Shown here: positions 51,531 to 63,880 of the stretch, one piece after another
How the letters are laid out: every line of letters starts with the position of its first letter
Position numbering within the stretch: the stretch's first letter is position 1
From: Piezodorus guildinii
Lineage: Eukaryota; Arthropoda; Insecta; Hemiptera; Pentatomidae
DNA: 64,000 nucleotides
Reading direction: 5' to 3'
Assembly (NCBI GenBank): GCA_023052935.1
Contig: CM041297.1
Span: forward strand, 9,645,327-9,709,326
Translations under genes and position numbers: made by a program
Notes under the pieces: model-generated
What the model was told of the DNA's origin: nothing
The model's input: only the letters and a program-made list of their open reading frames with translations
Database searches by the model: none

Positions 51531-52845
51531 TTATGGTTTTTGTAAGGCAGGAATGAGATTTGATACAAGGTTCGTAAGGAGTGATATTAGAGGCATAACG
51601 AGGGATTTGATTTCGGAGATGAAGGATGTCATGAGACTGGTAAGGTCTGTGACATTTGATGGAGAAGGGATATGAGAAATTTGATGTTGAGGAGTTTTTT
51701 TGAAGAATAGGAAAATTTTGCGGAATAGTTTGTTGTGGAATAGGTGGATTATGCTGAGGTAAACGTTGTTTCGGCAGGGCCTCGGCTTCATTACTCTGGT
51801 CCCCACCTCCAAGTAAGTGGGCAAATGAGACATTGGAATCTACAAATTTAGATGGTTCTCTTCTAGATCTTGTTATTCTTGCTGTTTCTGGTTCTTGAGG
51901 TTTTTGAAATCTGGTCTTTAGATTTTTATATATTTGGCATCCCTTGTAGTTGGCTGGATGGTTCTTGAGGCAATGAGCACATACTGCGGGTGATGACTTC
52001 GGTTTAGTGCATTCTCCTGTCCTATGCTCTTCTCCGCATTTCACACAGCGTAATATATGGTGGCAATAAGATTTAGTATGGCCATATGCCTGACAATTAT
52101 GGCATTGGACTATATCCTTCTTCATATAGGGCTTCTCAACTCTTACACAGCTGTAGTACAGTCGTTTAAGATCGTAGATTTTTTCGACTCCTGTCGATGG
52201 TTCTAGATCAACAAAAAACATTGGAAGTTGAACTTTATCTTTTAAAACGTTGGTGACTTGGCGCACCTTATATCCCATCTCCATCAGTTCTTCTTTAATA
52301 ACTTCAGTTGGTGTCGAGGGATGCAAGTTTCTTATTACAACCCTCAGTGCTCTCTCCTGGCGTAGCTGATAAGTATGGAACTCGGCCTTGGTGTCTGTCA
52401 GATATTTTACTACTTTCCTGTAGGTTTCAGCACTATCCGGAGATATTTTAGTGTCATTTGTTCTATTCAGACATGAGTAGCTACCAGGGTTGGTTAATTT
52501 ATTAAGTTGTGCACAAAGAAGTTGAAAATTTTTAATATTTTTGACAAAGATTGGGGGAGGTGGTGGTTCCCTTGGTGTAGGGGCAGATTCCATGTCTTCT
52601 TTTTCACTATGGAGGATTTGAAATGGATTCGGTGTGAAAAAAGGAGATTCATCTGTCATCTCCTGTGATGATGGGCCAGGCTGGGGTTCAGATTTCAAAG
52701 TGTTACTTGAAGGGTTCGCTTGTGTTGGTAATTTCTTATTGTTATCACGACGGGGTCTTTGTTTAGTGGGAGACGAATTTGAACCTGCTGATCTTGATCT
52801 TTTACTTGACGTTTTAGAAGACATCACTTGATGAAAATATCGCAT
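51517..52845 (-). pseudogene. J2 ORF1 (PRE_C2HC + zinc knuckles), C-terminal frameshift
   Basis: Open for 442 codons; the second Met (MSSKTSSKRS, residue 8) is a likely start. Ser/Lys/Pro-rich N-terminus, then a PRE_C2HC-type domain (~residues 165-235, VVIRNLHPSTPTEVIKEEL). Three zinc knuckles follow: C248-C261 (CHNCQAYGHTKSYC), ~267-279 (CVKCGEEHRTGEC) and 289-303 (CAHCLKNHPANYKGC). A shift at the A7 run near 51697 puts the end in the wrong frame. The conserved hydrophobic tail (SLVMPLISLLTNLVSNLIP, like the J1 tail) lies in the frame that ends at 51531, directly before the ORF2 ATG. RNA-binding structural role inferred from the family. Confidence 0.88.
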
Positions 52846-53178
52846 TTCATATATAAAAAAAAGATAGTATTATAAGAATGTTAAAGGGAAACAAGTAATA
52901 AGTATATATTCCCAATACCAGCAATCAGCTGATATGAGGAAATATGGCTACCCTTTGTGTCAAGCCTATTGACTCTGCATTCACTGTTTGCGACAAAAAA
53001 AATTACTCTGCTTACCGAAATAATACTCCAAACCTTACTGCTGTTGATGTCCAAAAAGCTGGCAGCTTTTTCGAGACTGGAATCGATGAAAATCCTTTTG
53101 AAAAATCAAAAATCTCAGAGACGAAGTTAAGTGCGACTGTTACCATCTGGCGCATCAGCTGATCTCTAGCTTAGAGCT

Positions 53179-53510
53179 ATGGAAGAAATTGGCTACCCTA
53201 TGTCTCGTATTGCAGTCAACTTCATAAATAGATGAAACTCTACGTTTTATGATAAAAGGCCCTTTCCTAACTTCATCCAACTTATCTCTATTCAATCTAT
53301 TGAGATTCGAAACGTACACCAAATCTCCTTCCTGAAATTCATGTTCTTTCCTCGTTTGATCTACCCGCTTCTTATTCCTTTCAAAACTTATTCTAGAATT
53401 TCCGAATGTTTTCTGGCGATCTGCACTCGAAATAGTTTAGCGTTTCAATTCTTCAGGTACTATATCGAATGTCATTCCATATAACAGATAAGCAGGTAAA
53501 AATTCTATTT
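53179..53510 (-). pseudogene. Gypsy integrase C-terminal region, proximal piece
   Basis: Minus-strand translation: PAYLLYGMTFD, an in-frame stop after PEELKR, SRISFERNKKRVDQTRKEHE, FQEGDLVYVSNLNRLNRDKL, DEVRKGPFIIKRRV and HRVANFFHSSK. This is the post-core C-terminal region of an LTR-retrotransposon integrase, unrelated in detail to the element at 25-30 kb. Split by J2; distal end at 48265-48375. Confidence 0.8.
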
Positions 53511-53774
53511 GTAAGGTCTTTTTTTTCTGTTTTTATTCTTGAATAAAGTAGACTTGAGACGATTGCTAAAATAGTAGTTTATTATTAATCAAAATATACA
53601 GGAGTAGATACACAGAGCACAATAAACAAATAAGAAACTAAAATACAAAAAAACAAAACAAAAAACAAACAAAAACAAGCAAACAGTCAGATATCACATG
53701 AAACCTACCTACCCAATATTTAAAAACTGTGATCTACATCGCCACTATGATCTACTACTAAATTATGATTATAA

Positions 53775-54172
<398 letters not shown>

Positions 54173-54540
54173 AATTAATATATACTGTACAACACTGTTT
54201 TATTATTATTATTAGTTTGGAACTTATTGCTCCATTAACCTTATCCTTCAGAAAAATAATTATGATCTAAATTTAGAAAAACAAATCATAAAGTTAATAT
54301 TAAATTTAATTAATGTGGAGTAATATTTACGAATATTATTTTACTTATGGTTGGGAATATTTTTAATGATGTGTTATATTACACCAAATGATAATAATTC
54401 CGGAGAACTCTCTTATATACAGACATTTGTGTTTCATTTAATAATCACAACCACTTTTAACTGTAATATTAAATATTTTAAAACGTATAAAAAAATAATT
54501 TATTAAATATATACTCTCGGGCTTACTAAGAAAAACAAAT
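54173..54540. other. AT-rich spacer
   Basis: Nothing recognised. Confidence 0.4.
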
Positions 54541-54774
54541 GTAGTGCGGGCAACACATGACTATTTAAAATCGATTTAAGAACTTATAAATAAATTTAAA
54601 TATGAATAAAACTGAACTTAATTTTAATAAATCGTGTATTCAGTTTCATCGGAAACATATGATTTAGATTAAATAATATAACTATATTAAATCGTTAATC
54701 AGTAATGAGTTTATTCGTGACTTTATATTACCTTTCACAACTTTGTGTAAACTTAAATCTTTAGATTTCCTACA

Positions 54775-54862
<88 letters not shown>

Positions 54863-55375
54863 TGTTATTATTGTAAAAAAAAAAATATTTTTGATATTTT
54901 ATCCTTTAGTTGGCTATCAAATTCGTTCAATAAATATAAATATTTAGCCGTTCTTCGTCAAGACTAATAAGATGACATGGTTAATCTTTTGGCATTTACA
55001 GGATAGAAGTAAGAGACTTTAGAGAAATAAATACTAAAATTCACCATTTAAGCCCTATCTGACTATTTCAATTAGAATCAAACTTAAATTATATTAAAGT
55101 TCATTTACATCGATATAGTAAGTTTAATCAAAATCGTTGCAGTATTATTAAGTACCGCCTTCAGTCGGTTGATTTTAAATATGAAATTTCAGTTCGGCAC
55201 TTTTCTTTTTTAAGCTAGACATACCACACACACCTAAACAGACCTTTTCACGGGACATAGTTATTTGGACTCAGAGGTCCCTAAAATGTGTATTTACGTT
55301 GAAAACTGTAATTAGAAAATTTTCTCCATTGCAATACTTTCTCTTACTATATATGGCTTTCACTTACCTATGTAT
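54541..55375 (+). repeat. HER repeat copy with large (TA)n
   Basis: Left end GTGCGGGCAACACATGACTA, internal blocks, an ~80 bp (TA)n at 54780-54858 within the TTCCTACAATATATTA position, and the right end CCATTGCAATACTTTC at 55325. Confidence 0.8.
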
Positions 55376-55479
55376 GAAATATATAGTAAGGGGTAGTATT
55401 GCAATTATAAAAAATTTCGAATTTCAGTTATTGACGAAAATACACGTTTTATTTCTAATGACGAAGTCCCGCAAAAAGA

Positions 55480-55512
<33 letters not shown>

Positions 55513-55966
55513 CTGGTAAGTCAAGTGCGAAAACGAAAAGTTGTATATAACTGAAATTTCATATTTTAAGAGCGTCTATGCCTGAGATGTTACAGTAACT
55601 TTTTTTTTTATCAAAATTAGTTAACCAGAAGAGTTATTTTGAACGTTTTTTACAATTTTCTCAAAAACGCTTCTAAAATTTAATGGGCTTTAATATGATG
55701 CAGGTCTCATTCTGATTGATATATTTTGACAGGACTTAAATACCGATATTTGAAATGTTCTTCCTCTAAAGTACCTACCTTTAATTTTATACTTCTTAAA
55801 TAATCAACCATATTGTTTTGTTAGTATTGACAAAAAAACAGGTAAATATATGAGTTGAACGAATTTGATATAAAAATAAAAGAGATAAGTACAAAAGTAT
55901 TTTTTTTTTAACATCTTAGACATAAAGTTGTAAAATGTAATGGGTAATGATGAAAAGCGGATAAAA
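55360..55966 (-). repeat. HER repeat copy (reverse), abutting the previous one
   Basis: Starts with the hairpin CTTTCACTTACCTATG...TATAGTAAGGGG. TG tract at 55482-55511, CTGAGATGTTACAGTAAC block, truncated before the left end. Head-to-head with the upstream copy. Confidence 0.8.
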
Positions 55967-56865
55967 AAAATCTGGTGCGGGCAACACACGACTTTCGCTT
56001 ACCTCCATTTTTAAAATCAATGAATGGATTTTCAAATACAATTAAAGATAAAAATACGTGAAACTATTGAACAATTAATTAAATTGAATTTATATAGAAA
56101 CATGTGTTTTATTAAAAAATCTATTATATTATTATCTAAAATAATCAGTTAGTTATATCTTCTTTTCATCACTCTCTATTAACTGTTAAAAGCTTGAGTA
56201 TAAGATAATATTTTTTCTTAAATCTTTAGCTTTCCAACGGTATATCTTACATGTATATTACTGTTCTTATGTTCAAATAAAAAAAAATTCATTAAATAAA
56301 TATGTTTTCAGTTTTCTCCTTTAGTTCCTTTTCAAATTCGCTCAACAAGCATATTTAGCACTTATTTACTAACAAGATAATATAGTTATTTGTATAGAAT
56401 CAACAAAATTAAAGGTACTTTAGAGAAAGTACATTTAAAATATCGGCATTTAATCCCTGTCAGACCATTTTAATCAGAATGAAACCTACATGATATTAAA
56501 GCCCATTAAATTTTACATAGATATAGCGAGTTTAATCAAAATCCTCGGAACCGTTTTTGAGAAAATCGAAAAAAAGGTGCAAAATGCAAGATATAAAGTC
56601 GCTCTTCTGGGAAGCTCATTTTGATGAAAACGGTTTTGTAACGTCTCGGGCGTATAGTTGTCTTAAACATGAAATTTCAGTTTCATAGGGCTTACCGTTT
56701 CCGCCCGGTAGTTACCACACACACAGTCCTTTTTGTGGGACTTGGTTATTTGGACTCAGGGGACCCTAACATGTTTATTTTCGTTAAAAACTGGAATTCG
56801 AAAATGTTCACGATCGCAATACTTTCCCTTACTAAATATAGTAAGTGAAAGTAATAATTAATTGT
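55967..56865 (+). repeat. HER repeat, full-length copy
   Basis: Left end TCTGGTGCGGGCAACACACG (55974 onward) and right end ACTTTCCCTTACTAAATATAG...AGTAAGTGAAAGTA (56820-56851). Internal (CA)n at 56713-56722 is short. Confidence 0.85.
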
Positions 56866-56869
56866 TTCA

Positions 56870-57315
56870 GATAATAATATAATATATTACTTTGTTTAAT
56901 TAAACACATGTTTCTATCGAAACAAATTAAATTAATTTTATAAACTTATTCCATTCTTATGGTATTATTTCATTCTTCTATGCCAAACGTTCCGGGTTCG
57001 AACCCGCGGGTGACTCTAGGATTTTTTAGTGCGAGTAAAAAATCCTTAGTTATGCCGTCCTTCGGAGGGGACGTTAAAAGGTGGTCCCGATCCTGTGCGA
57101 TGTCAGGTACTCGTTAAAGATCCCTATCCTAATAAAACCTGGATAGGCAAAATTTAGGACTCCCACTGAAGCATTGTCCGATTAGCCATAGTAGCATAAA
57201 GTGACGTTAAAAAAATAAACAAACAGACAATTCTTACGGTATTTAAAAATTCTTAAATTAATTTTAACATTAGAGGTTAGTTGAAGTCGTGTGTTGCGAG
57301 TACCAGATTTTTTCA
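56870..57315 (-). repeat. HER fragment (reverse) interrupted by SINE-A
   Basis: AATAATTAATTGTTTCAGAT... and, after the SINE, GAGGTTAGTTGAAGTCGTGT...CCAGATTTTTT left end. Confidence 0.7.
56967..57229 (+). repeat. SINE-A copy with target duplication
   Basis: Flanked by ATTCTTAYGGTATT (56953-56966 and 57230-57243, one mismatch). Intact box B GGGTTCGAACCCG, then the standard SINE-A body. Confidence 0.9.
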
Positions 57316-57329
57316 TAAACAGGTAAGTG

Positions 57330-58680
57330 AATGTGAAGTGAAACTATTTATTTTATATATATCCTCGGGTATACTAAAAAAACACGCTATCCAATAAAAA
57401 AATATTTTTATGAATGCATAATAACTTAACATAAAAATCTAGAAAATATTTTTATAATTTTATTGGTCAGGATTTAAGAAGGCAAAGTCACTGAAATAGG
57501 CAATAACAAAAACGTCATTGTTCTGGATGTGGTAATATTCTTTTATTTTATTATAATAATATGGAAGGAATATTATGAAATAATTTAAAACGTATGGTAT
57601 TAGGACATAATTCTAAATCATTAGTGAAATGTTGGAATTGAGGAAACAGACTGAGTATTAACCGCTATCGCGTTGAACATTTGTGCGGTATCAGTTACTG
57701 GTAGATATTCGATATTAATTAAAATTAATTAGTTAGTGAAACGGACGGACGTATGTAACCATATCAGGTCTAACGTTGATCTAACTTTAAACAATACCAG
57801 GATAAAAAACACTGAAAATTATTACACAATAGATTGTTATTTCCGAATAACTATATTAGGGTATAACTGTTTATAAAGCTTTTTAAAGGCAATTATGTAA
57901 TATGAAAATGAATAAATCATTCAAATGGCAATTTTCCGCCTATCACCACTGCTAAATTTAAAACTATATAGTTTTGCTATTTCTTAATCGATTTTAATGA
58001 TTATTTTTTCGTTTTGTAGGAAATTTAATTCACAATTAAATTTCTCCAAAAAATGTTTGGTTATATATTTGATTATCTTTCAATTTTTTTTTCTGTTTTA
58101 TAATTAATAACTGTCTCTAGAAATATTTCCTTATCTTCAAAAATAACGATGTTACAGGCGTATAAATAGGCAAGATTTATAATATAATAACCGAGTTTTT
58201 GTGGAATTATATCTATTATAATTTGTGACTTGAATATATAGATAATTTTTTTTCTTTTATTCATCGCAGTGCCCTTATTCTGAAACACAGTACATTTTCT
58301 ATCTTAAAAATAACTGAGTTATAGGTGTATGTATAGGTAATATTTCAATTTTTTTTTTCCTTTTTATAATTATTTAGGGTTTCTTGTTTAAAAAACAATA
58401 ATGAATATTTTATTTATTTATATACTAATAAATATAATTGAAAATAATAAACCAAAATCTATTTATTATATGATATTGAAGTTGGTTAGGAAAGGTACAA
58501 TAATAAGGAAATTTATATTTATATCATGGCTAAGAGAAAAAGATAAGAACTATTATAACTAAAAAAAAAGTTTAAAATTTAACCTTCATAAAATATGAAA
58601 AAACGATAATAATAAATAAAATATGATATTTTGATATGAAAATATATGAATATCATACAATAGTAAGAAACCAAACAATA
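57330..58680. other. AT-rich stretch
   Basis: No gene. A diverged ~210 bp tandem duplication is visible (AAAAATAACGATGTTACAGG near 58139 and AAAAATAACTGAGTTATAGG near 58304). Otherwise nothing recognised. Confidence 0.4.
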
Positions 58681-59200
58681 AATCAAAATATGGTTCGCGC
58701 AACACACGACTTTGACTTAGCAGAGTTGTTAAAATCATGAATTAAATTTAGTTTCAATTGAAACTTGAGTTGTTTTTTTTTAAAGTCAGTTCGTTTTATC
58801 CGTTTTTCATCACTCTATATTAACTTTTACAAATTTGTGTAAAAGATAATTATTTTCTAAAATATTTTGCTTTCCAATGGTCCTTCTATATTGTATATCT
58901 ATATTATTGTTCTTGTGTGTAAAAACACTCTTTTTTTTTTTTTTTTCTTTAGTTGAATATCGAATTCGTTCAACTCATATAATTACCTGTTTTTTTTGTC
59001 AATACTAACAAGACAATATGGATGATTTTTTAAAAAGTACAAAATTAAAAGTAGGTACTTTAGAGGAAGAGTATTTAAAATATCGGCATTTAAGCACGGT
59101 TAGACTATTTTAATCATAATGAAACCTATATGATATTAAAACCCATTAAATTCAACTTTACTTAAATATTTAGCTATCTAACGGTATATTATACATCTAT
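58681..59200 (+). repeat. HER repeat copy, 5' two-thirds
   Basis: Left end GCGCAACACACGACTTTGAC, then TTCATCACTCTATATTAAC, TTTGCTTTCCAATGG, a T-run, ATCGAATTCGTTCAAC and GACTATTTTAATCATAATGA. It then switches back to an earlier block (TTTAGCTATCTAACGG), so it is internally rearranged. Confidence 0.75.
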
Positions 59201-59715
59201 GTTGCTGTTCTTATGTTTCAGAAAACTAAAAACTACACTAAAAAATAGTTTTGCTCTTTTCTACTTTAATTGCATATGAAATTGTTTCTACTTACTATGC
59301 TATAATTTTACAAGTTAGTGAAAATAAAAATAATTGTGTTCCACATTTTCACTCAGCAACTTTTTATTTTTCTATCTCCAACATTTCAGCCCTAGTCAAT
59401 TCTCAAAGGACACAAAAAACTAGATCAATCATTATGATGAAATAAAAAAAATAAAAAAAATTAATCAATAGTAGAATTAAAGTTAAATTAATTGTTTGTT
59501 AATATAGATATTTTTGAATAACTTAAAATAAAAAAAAATACATTTGAAATTTGTAATTTTATGATATAATTTTAATTAAATATTAATATGTCTTGTGATT
59601 ATATTATTATAATAAATAATAAAGCTGTGAAAAAAAAATTGTATAATAAATAAAATGAAGGATGAGAAAGTGTAAATTTTAATAAATTATGGAATAATGT
59701 ATGGAATATTATTTT
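59201..59715. other. AT-rich spacer
   Basis: Nothing recognised beyond the end of the HER copy. Confidence 0.4.
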
Positions 59716-59728
59716 AATTGTTATTTAT

Positions 59729-60855
59729 CCTTTCTGGCAACATTTGCAGATGACACCGCCATCCTATCATCCAGTTCCGATCCCGAAACCGCATCCTTAA
59801 TCCTGCAAAGACACCTTTGTCTTATCGAAGACTGGTGTGGTGCTTGGCGCATAAAGGTGAACGAGGCCAAATGCAAACATGTAACCTTCACTCTTCGACG
59901 AAACTCCTGTCCGCCAGTTTACTTCAATTCCATTCCTATTCCTCCTTCAGATACAGTCCGCTATCTTGGCCTACTACTAGACAAAAGACTGACGTGGAAC
60001 CCACATACAAGACTTAAAAGAAAAGAACTCAATCGACGATTCGGACAGTTATACAGACTGTTAAACAGAAAATCTGAACTTACAGTTGACAACAAATTAT
60101 TAATTTATAAGACAATACTGAAGCCCATCTGGACCTACGGACTTGAACTGTGGGGGACAGCTAAACGTTCTAACATCAAACGCATTCAATCCTTTCAATC
60201 CAAAGTCCTCCGAATAATAGTAAATGCTCCTTATTATGTATCCAACTATACCTTGCACCACGACCTTAATGTTCCATTTATTTCAGACCTCATTCCATCC
60301 AAATTTTCCAAATTCCATCAGAACCTCATTCATCATCCTAATCCTTTAGCACGATCCCTATCCAGCTCCACTCATCCATACAACCCACCTAGAAGGTTGA
60401 AACGGCAGTGGCCCCGAGATATATTGTAAATACATATGCTGGAGTTCTGACACTGGTCAGATTCTCCTCTCAAGTGCGGTGTGATTGTGGCTATGGCGCC
60501 CTCACTTAGCTTCCGCTGGCTCTCACCAGTGATGCGGCTGAGAGGGAGGCGCTGGGATCCTTTGGACTCTGCTTGTCCTTCCACAAGTGGGGGGACAAGC
60601 CCCGTCCGGGGTTCCCGAGCTGATTGTAAATATTGTACATAGGTATGAATGTGACATGTTTTGTTTATTTATTTGTTAACTTCATTTATTTGTATTTATT
60701 TTGTCTACTTAATTTTGTTATTGTATACGTTTACTTATTTTGATTTTATTTTATGTAAATTTGACTTTCCTTTTGTTTATATTGTAAATATTGTATGAAT
60801 GAGATCCTGTAGCACTATTATTATTGTCTATTATGACAAATTGTAATATATACGA

Positions 60856-60892
<37 letters not shown>
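59729..60892 (+). pseudogene. 5'-truncated J2 copy
   Basis: From the RT active-site region (TFADD) to the ORF2 stop at 60429, then the complete J2 3' UTR and a ~35 bp A-tail. Flanked by a perfect 13 bp duplication AATTGTTATTTAT (59716-59728 and 60893-60905). The remaining ORF2 is open and differs from J2 at only a few residues. Lacks ORF1, endonuclease and most of RT, so dead on arrival, but clear evidence of recent J2 activity. Confidence 0.95.
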
Positions 60893-60897
<5 letters not shown>

Positions 60898-61206
60898 TTA
60901 TTTATATATTTCGTAAATTTATATAAGAAATTCTAATGAAAAACAATGTTTTTTATATGGATTATTGTTAAAAGGAATGTACTACCGTTATCCAGTATTG
61001 AATAATAAGCAGAAAAGGCTAGATCAGCCTAAGATATTTTTAAATGTAACTACATAAATATATATATATTCATACAAGACAGATGAAAAGTATGTAAAAA
61101 TATTCTATAACATTGTGAAAACAAATTTTTTAGTGATGTCAGGATCCTTTCTTGATAATGGCAAAAATTGATTTTTTTTTTTTTTTTAAACTTAGAATTA
61201 TAAATG

Positions 61207-61745
61207 CTCGCCGCTTTAGGCTGCTTCAACACTTACTAGACAAACGGTCCAACCTTCCTCTGAACTACAAAAGGCTCATCTACATGACTATTATAAGACC
61301 AATCTGGACTTACGGAGTAGAGCTTTGGGGCTCTAATAAACCGTCAAATTCATCCCGCATCCAATCCTTACAATCCAAAATCCTTCGTAAAATCCCCAAC
61401 GCTCCTTACATTGTCACGAATAAACTTATCCATAAACACTTTAATGTTCCCTATGTAACTGATTTGGCCCGGACCAGGTATCAATCTTTTCATGAGAAAC
61501 CCTATTCGCGCTCTAGCCCACTAGTTTCAATCCTTTGTTCCTCTTCAATTGCGGATAATCCTCCGAGGCGCCTGAAAAGGAAATGGCCCCGGGACCTTCA
61601 AGTTTAGAATATTTTTAGAGTGCTTCCAATGGGAAGCTTCTATACACGTATATCATGTCATTGTATTATATAACACATCACATTTACTTGATGTATTTTT
61701 GTTAATACAGTTGTAAATACCAATAAAATGATTTTAAAAAAAATT
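61207..61745 (+). pseudogene. 5'-truncated J1-family copy
   Basis: J1-type ORF2 C-terminus (RRFRLLQHLLDKRSNLPLNY ... PPRRLKRKWPRD) ending at 61607, J1-like 3' UTR and short A-tail. Flanked by a 10 bp duplication ATTATAAATG (61197-61206 and 61746-61755). Only ~130 codons remain. Confidence 0.9.
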
Positions 61746-61845
61746 ATTATAAATGTATATATATATTTTTTTTATTTGCTAGAATACAAATACAAAAAAT
61801 TATATTGCTTTATATTCTATAGAAATTTAAGAATAACAAAAAAAA

Positions 61846-62038
61846 TCTGGACGAAACATGACTTCCATTTACCTCTCGTGTCAAAATAAATTTAAGAACT
61901 AATAAATAGAGTTCAAAAAGGTTTGAAGAAATATATTTAGTTTCGTTGGAAACACATGTAATATAACAATTTGAAATTGTTAATTATAAATCAGTCAGAA
62001 CCATAAACCATATTCTTCGCTTAACATTATTATCACAA

Positions 62039-62112
<74 letters not shown>

Positions 62113-63026
62113 AATATTTTTCTATTTTTTTTAGCTTTTCAACGGTATATCATACATTTATATTACTCTTCATATATACAAAAAAAAAAAAAAAAAAAAA
62201 AAAGAGTTACATTTTCAAAATATTTTTGGTCTTTTCTTCGTTAGTTTTTATCGAATTCTTTGATATTTTATATTTAGTCGCTTTTAGGGATTACTTGAAG
62301 CTGGATGGCTAGCATAACAGCTCCTATGCCAAAGGTCACGGTTTCCCTAGGATTTTTTAATGGGAGTAAAAAATCCTTAGTTATGCCGTCCTTCGGATGG
62401 AACGTTAAAAGGTGGTCCCGAGCCTGTGCGATGTCAGGTACTCGTTAAAGATCCCTATCCTAATAAAACCTGGATAGGCAAAATTTAGGACTCCCACTGT
62501 AGCATCGTCCGATTAGTCATAGCAGCATAAAGTGACGTTAAATAAATAAATAAATGTAGTCGCTTTTTATCAATTACAAGAAGATGATAAGGTTAATTTT
62601 TTTTTTAAATATACAAAATGAAAGGTACGTTAGAGGAATGAAATTTCAAGTATCGTTATTTAAACCCTGCTAAACTATTTTAACCAGAAAGAAACCTAAA
62701 TGATCTTTGAAGCCCATTAAAGTTAACAAGATAGTTATAGCAAGATTAATCAAGATCTATAAAGTCGTTTTTGATCAATTCGTTATATTTTCTTTTTATC
62801 AACCAAAATATCCACAAAAAATAATTTATTTGAACAACTTTTGGTGTGTAGGCTAGATATATAAAAACCTATAATAGATAATTTCAAGACGGAGTAGAGA
62901 ATTTATAAAATAAAAAGTTTCGATATTGAATAGAATCGATCTGTTTTATTTATTTATTTTTTTTTGGGGGGGGGGGTAGAGTACAAAAACGAAAAATTCT
63001 ATTGTACGAGAAAATTAAAAAAAAAA
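61846..63026 (+). repeat. HER variant copy with alternative 3' half
   Basis: Left end ATCTGGACGAAACATGACTT is diverged. Internal (TA)n at 62040-62108 and an A-run near 62180. It is split by SINE-A at 62286-62556. After the ATAGCAAGATTAATCAAGAT block the normal 3' half is replaced by CAACCAAAATATC..., CAAGACGGAGTAGAGAATTT, a G10-type run (62973) and TTCTATTGTACGAGAAAATT. Confidence 0.75.
62286..62556 (+). repeat. SINE-A copy with perfect target duplication
   Basis: Flanked by TAGTCGCTTTT (62275-62285 and 62557-62567). Head GCTGGATGGCTAGCATAACA, standard body, TTAAATAAATAAATAAATG tail. Confidence 0.93.
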
Positions 63027-63880
63027 ATCTGGTGCAGGCAACACACGACTTTCACTTGCCGTGATTTTTGTGATTTAAAAACTATTAAATATACTTTAAT
63101 TTAAAAAATATTTGAAGTTGATTTCAATTTAACCTTTATTCGTTTTCGTTGGAAACATATGATTTAGATTAAATAATATAACTATACTAAATTGTTAATC
63201 AGTAATAAGTTTCATTCTTATTCATCACTTTATATTATCTTTTACAACTCTGTGTATGAGATAATATTTTTTTCTAAAATCTTTCTCTTTCCAACGGTAT
63301 ATTATACGTCTATGTTACTGTTCTTATTCTCAGTAAGCCAAAAATTACGTTAAAAAATATGTTTGCTCTTTTATCCGTTGATTGGTCATCAAATTTGTCC
63401 AACTTATATATTTAGCCGTTCTTAATCAATGTTTTTAGGTTTATATGGTTAATCTTTTGGAATGTACAAAATTAAAGGTAGTTTAGGGGAAGGAAATGTA
63501 AATATTGGCATTTAAGCCCTGATAGACTATTTAAATCAAAAACGAAACCTAGATGATCTAAAAAGCCTATTAAAGTGTACTTCGATATATCAAGTTCAAT
63601 CAAGATTTTTAGAGAAGTTTTTGACCAATCGTTATTTTTTTAGTTTATCAACCAAAATATCACCTAGGAATAATTGATAGAACAACTTTTGCTGTGTATG
63701 CTAGATATAAAAAAACCTATAATAAATAAATTCAAGACGGAGTAGAGAATTTATAAAATAAAAAGCTTGGTGGATATTGAATAGAATACATTTTTTTAGG
63801 GGGGGGGATAGAATACAAATACGAAAAATTCTATTGTACGAGAAAATTGAAAAGAACAAAAAAAAAAAAATTATATAAAT
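63027..63880 (+). repeat. HER variant copy, tandem to the previous one
   Basis: Left end TCTGGTGCAGGCAACACACG (63029), TCTTTCTCTTTCCAACGG block, then the same alternative 3' half (CAAGACGGAGTAGAGAATTT, G-run at 63799, TTCTATTGTACGAGAAAATT). Head-to-tail with the copy at 61846. Confidence 0.8.

Larger units (their letters stand above)
48376..53167 (-). mobile_element. J2: full-length Jockey-clade retrotransposon
   Basis: Poly(A) tail (T-run to 48432) directly abuts AGCTTAGAGCT (48365-48375), and the same 11 bp follow the 5' end (53168-53178), fixing both ends: 4,792 bp. Order on the minus strand: ~320 bp 5' UTR, ORF1, ORF2, ~420 bp 3' UTR. It inserted into a gypsy integrase sequence. A nearly identical truncated sibling lies at 59.7 kb, implying recent activity, but this copy has one frameshift in each ORF. 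Confidence 0.92.

Noticed and set aside
52944..53162. Small gene in the J2 5' UTR (72 residues, plus strand)
   Set aside because: Lies antisense in the J2 leader within the duplication-defined element; no family resemblance.
62973..62983. G-runs (62973, 63799) as G-quadruplex or telomere-like sequence
   Set aside because: Each is a single uninterrupted G-run in duplicated repeat DNA; no repeated G-tracts to form a standard intramolecular quadruplex, and no telomere repeat.
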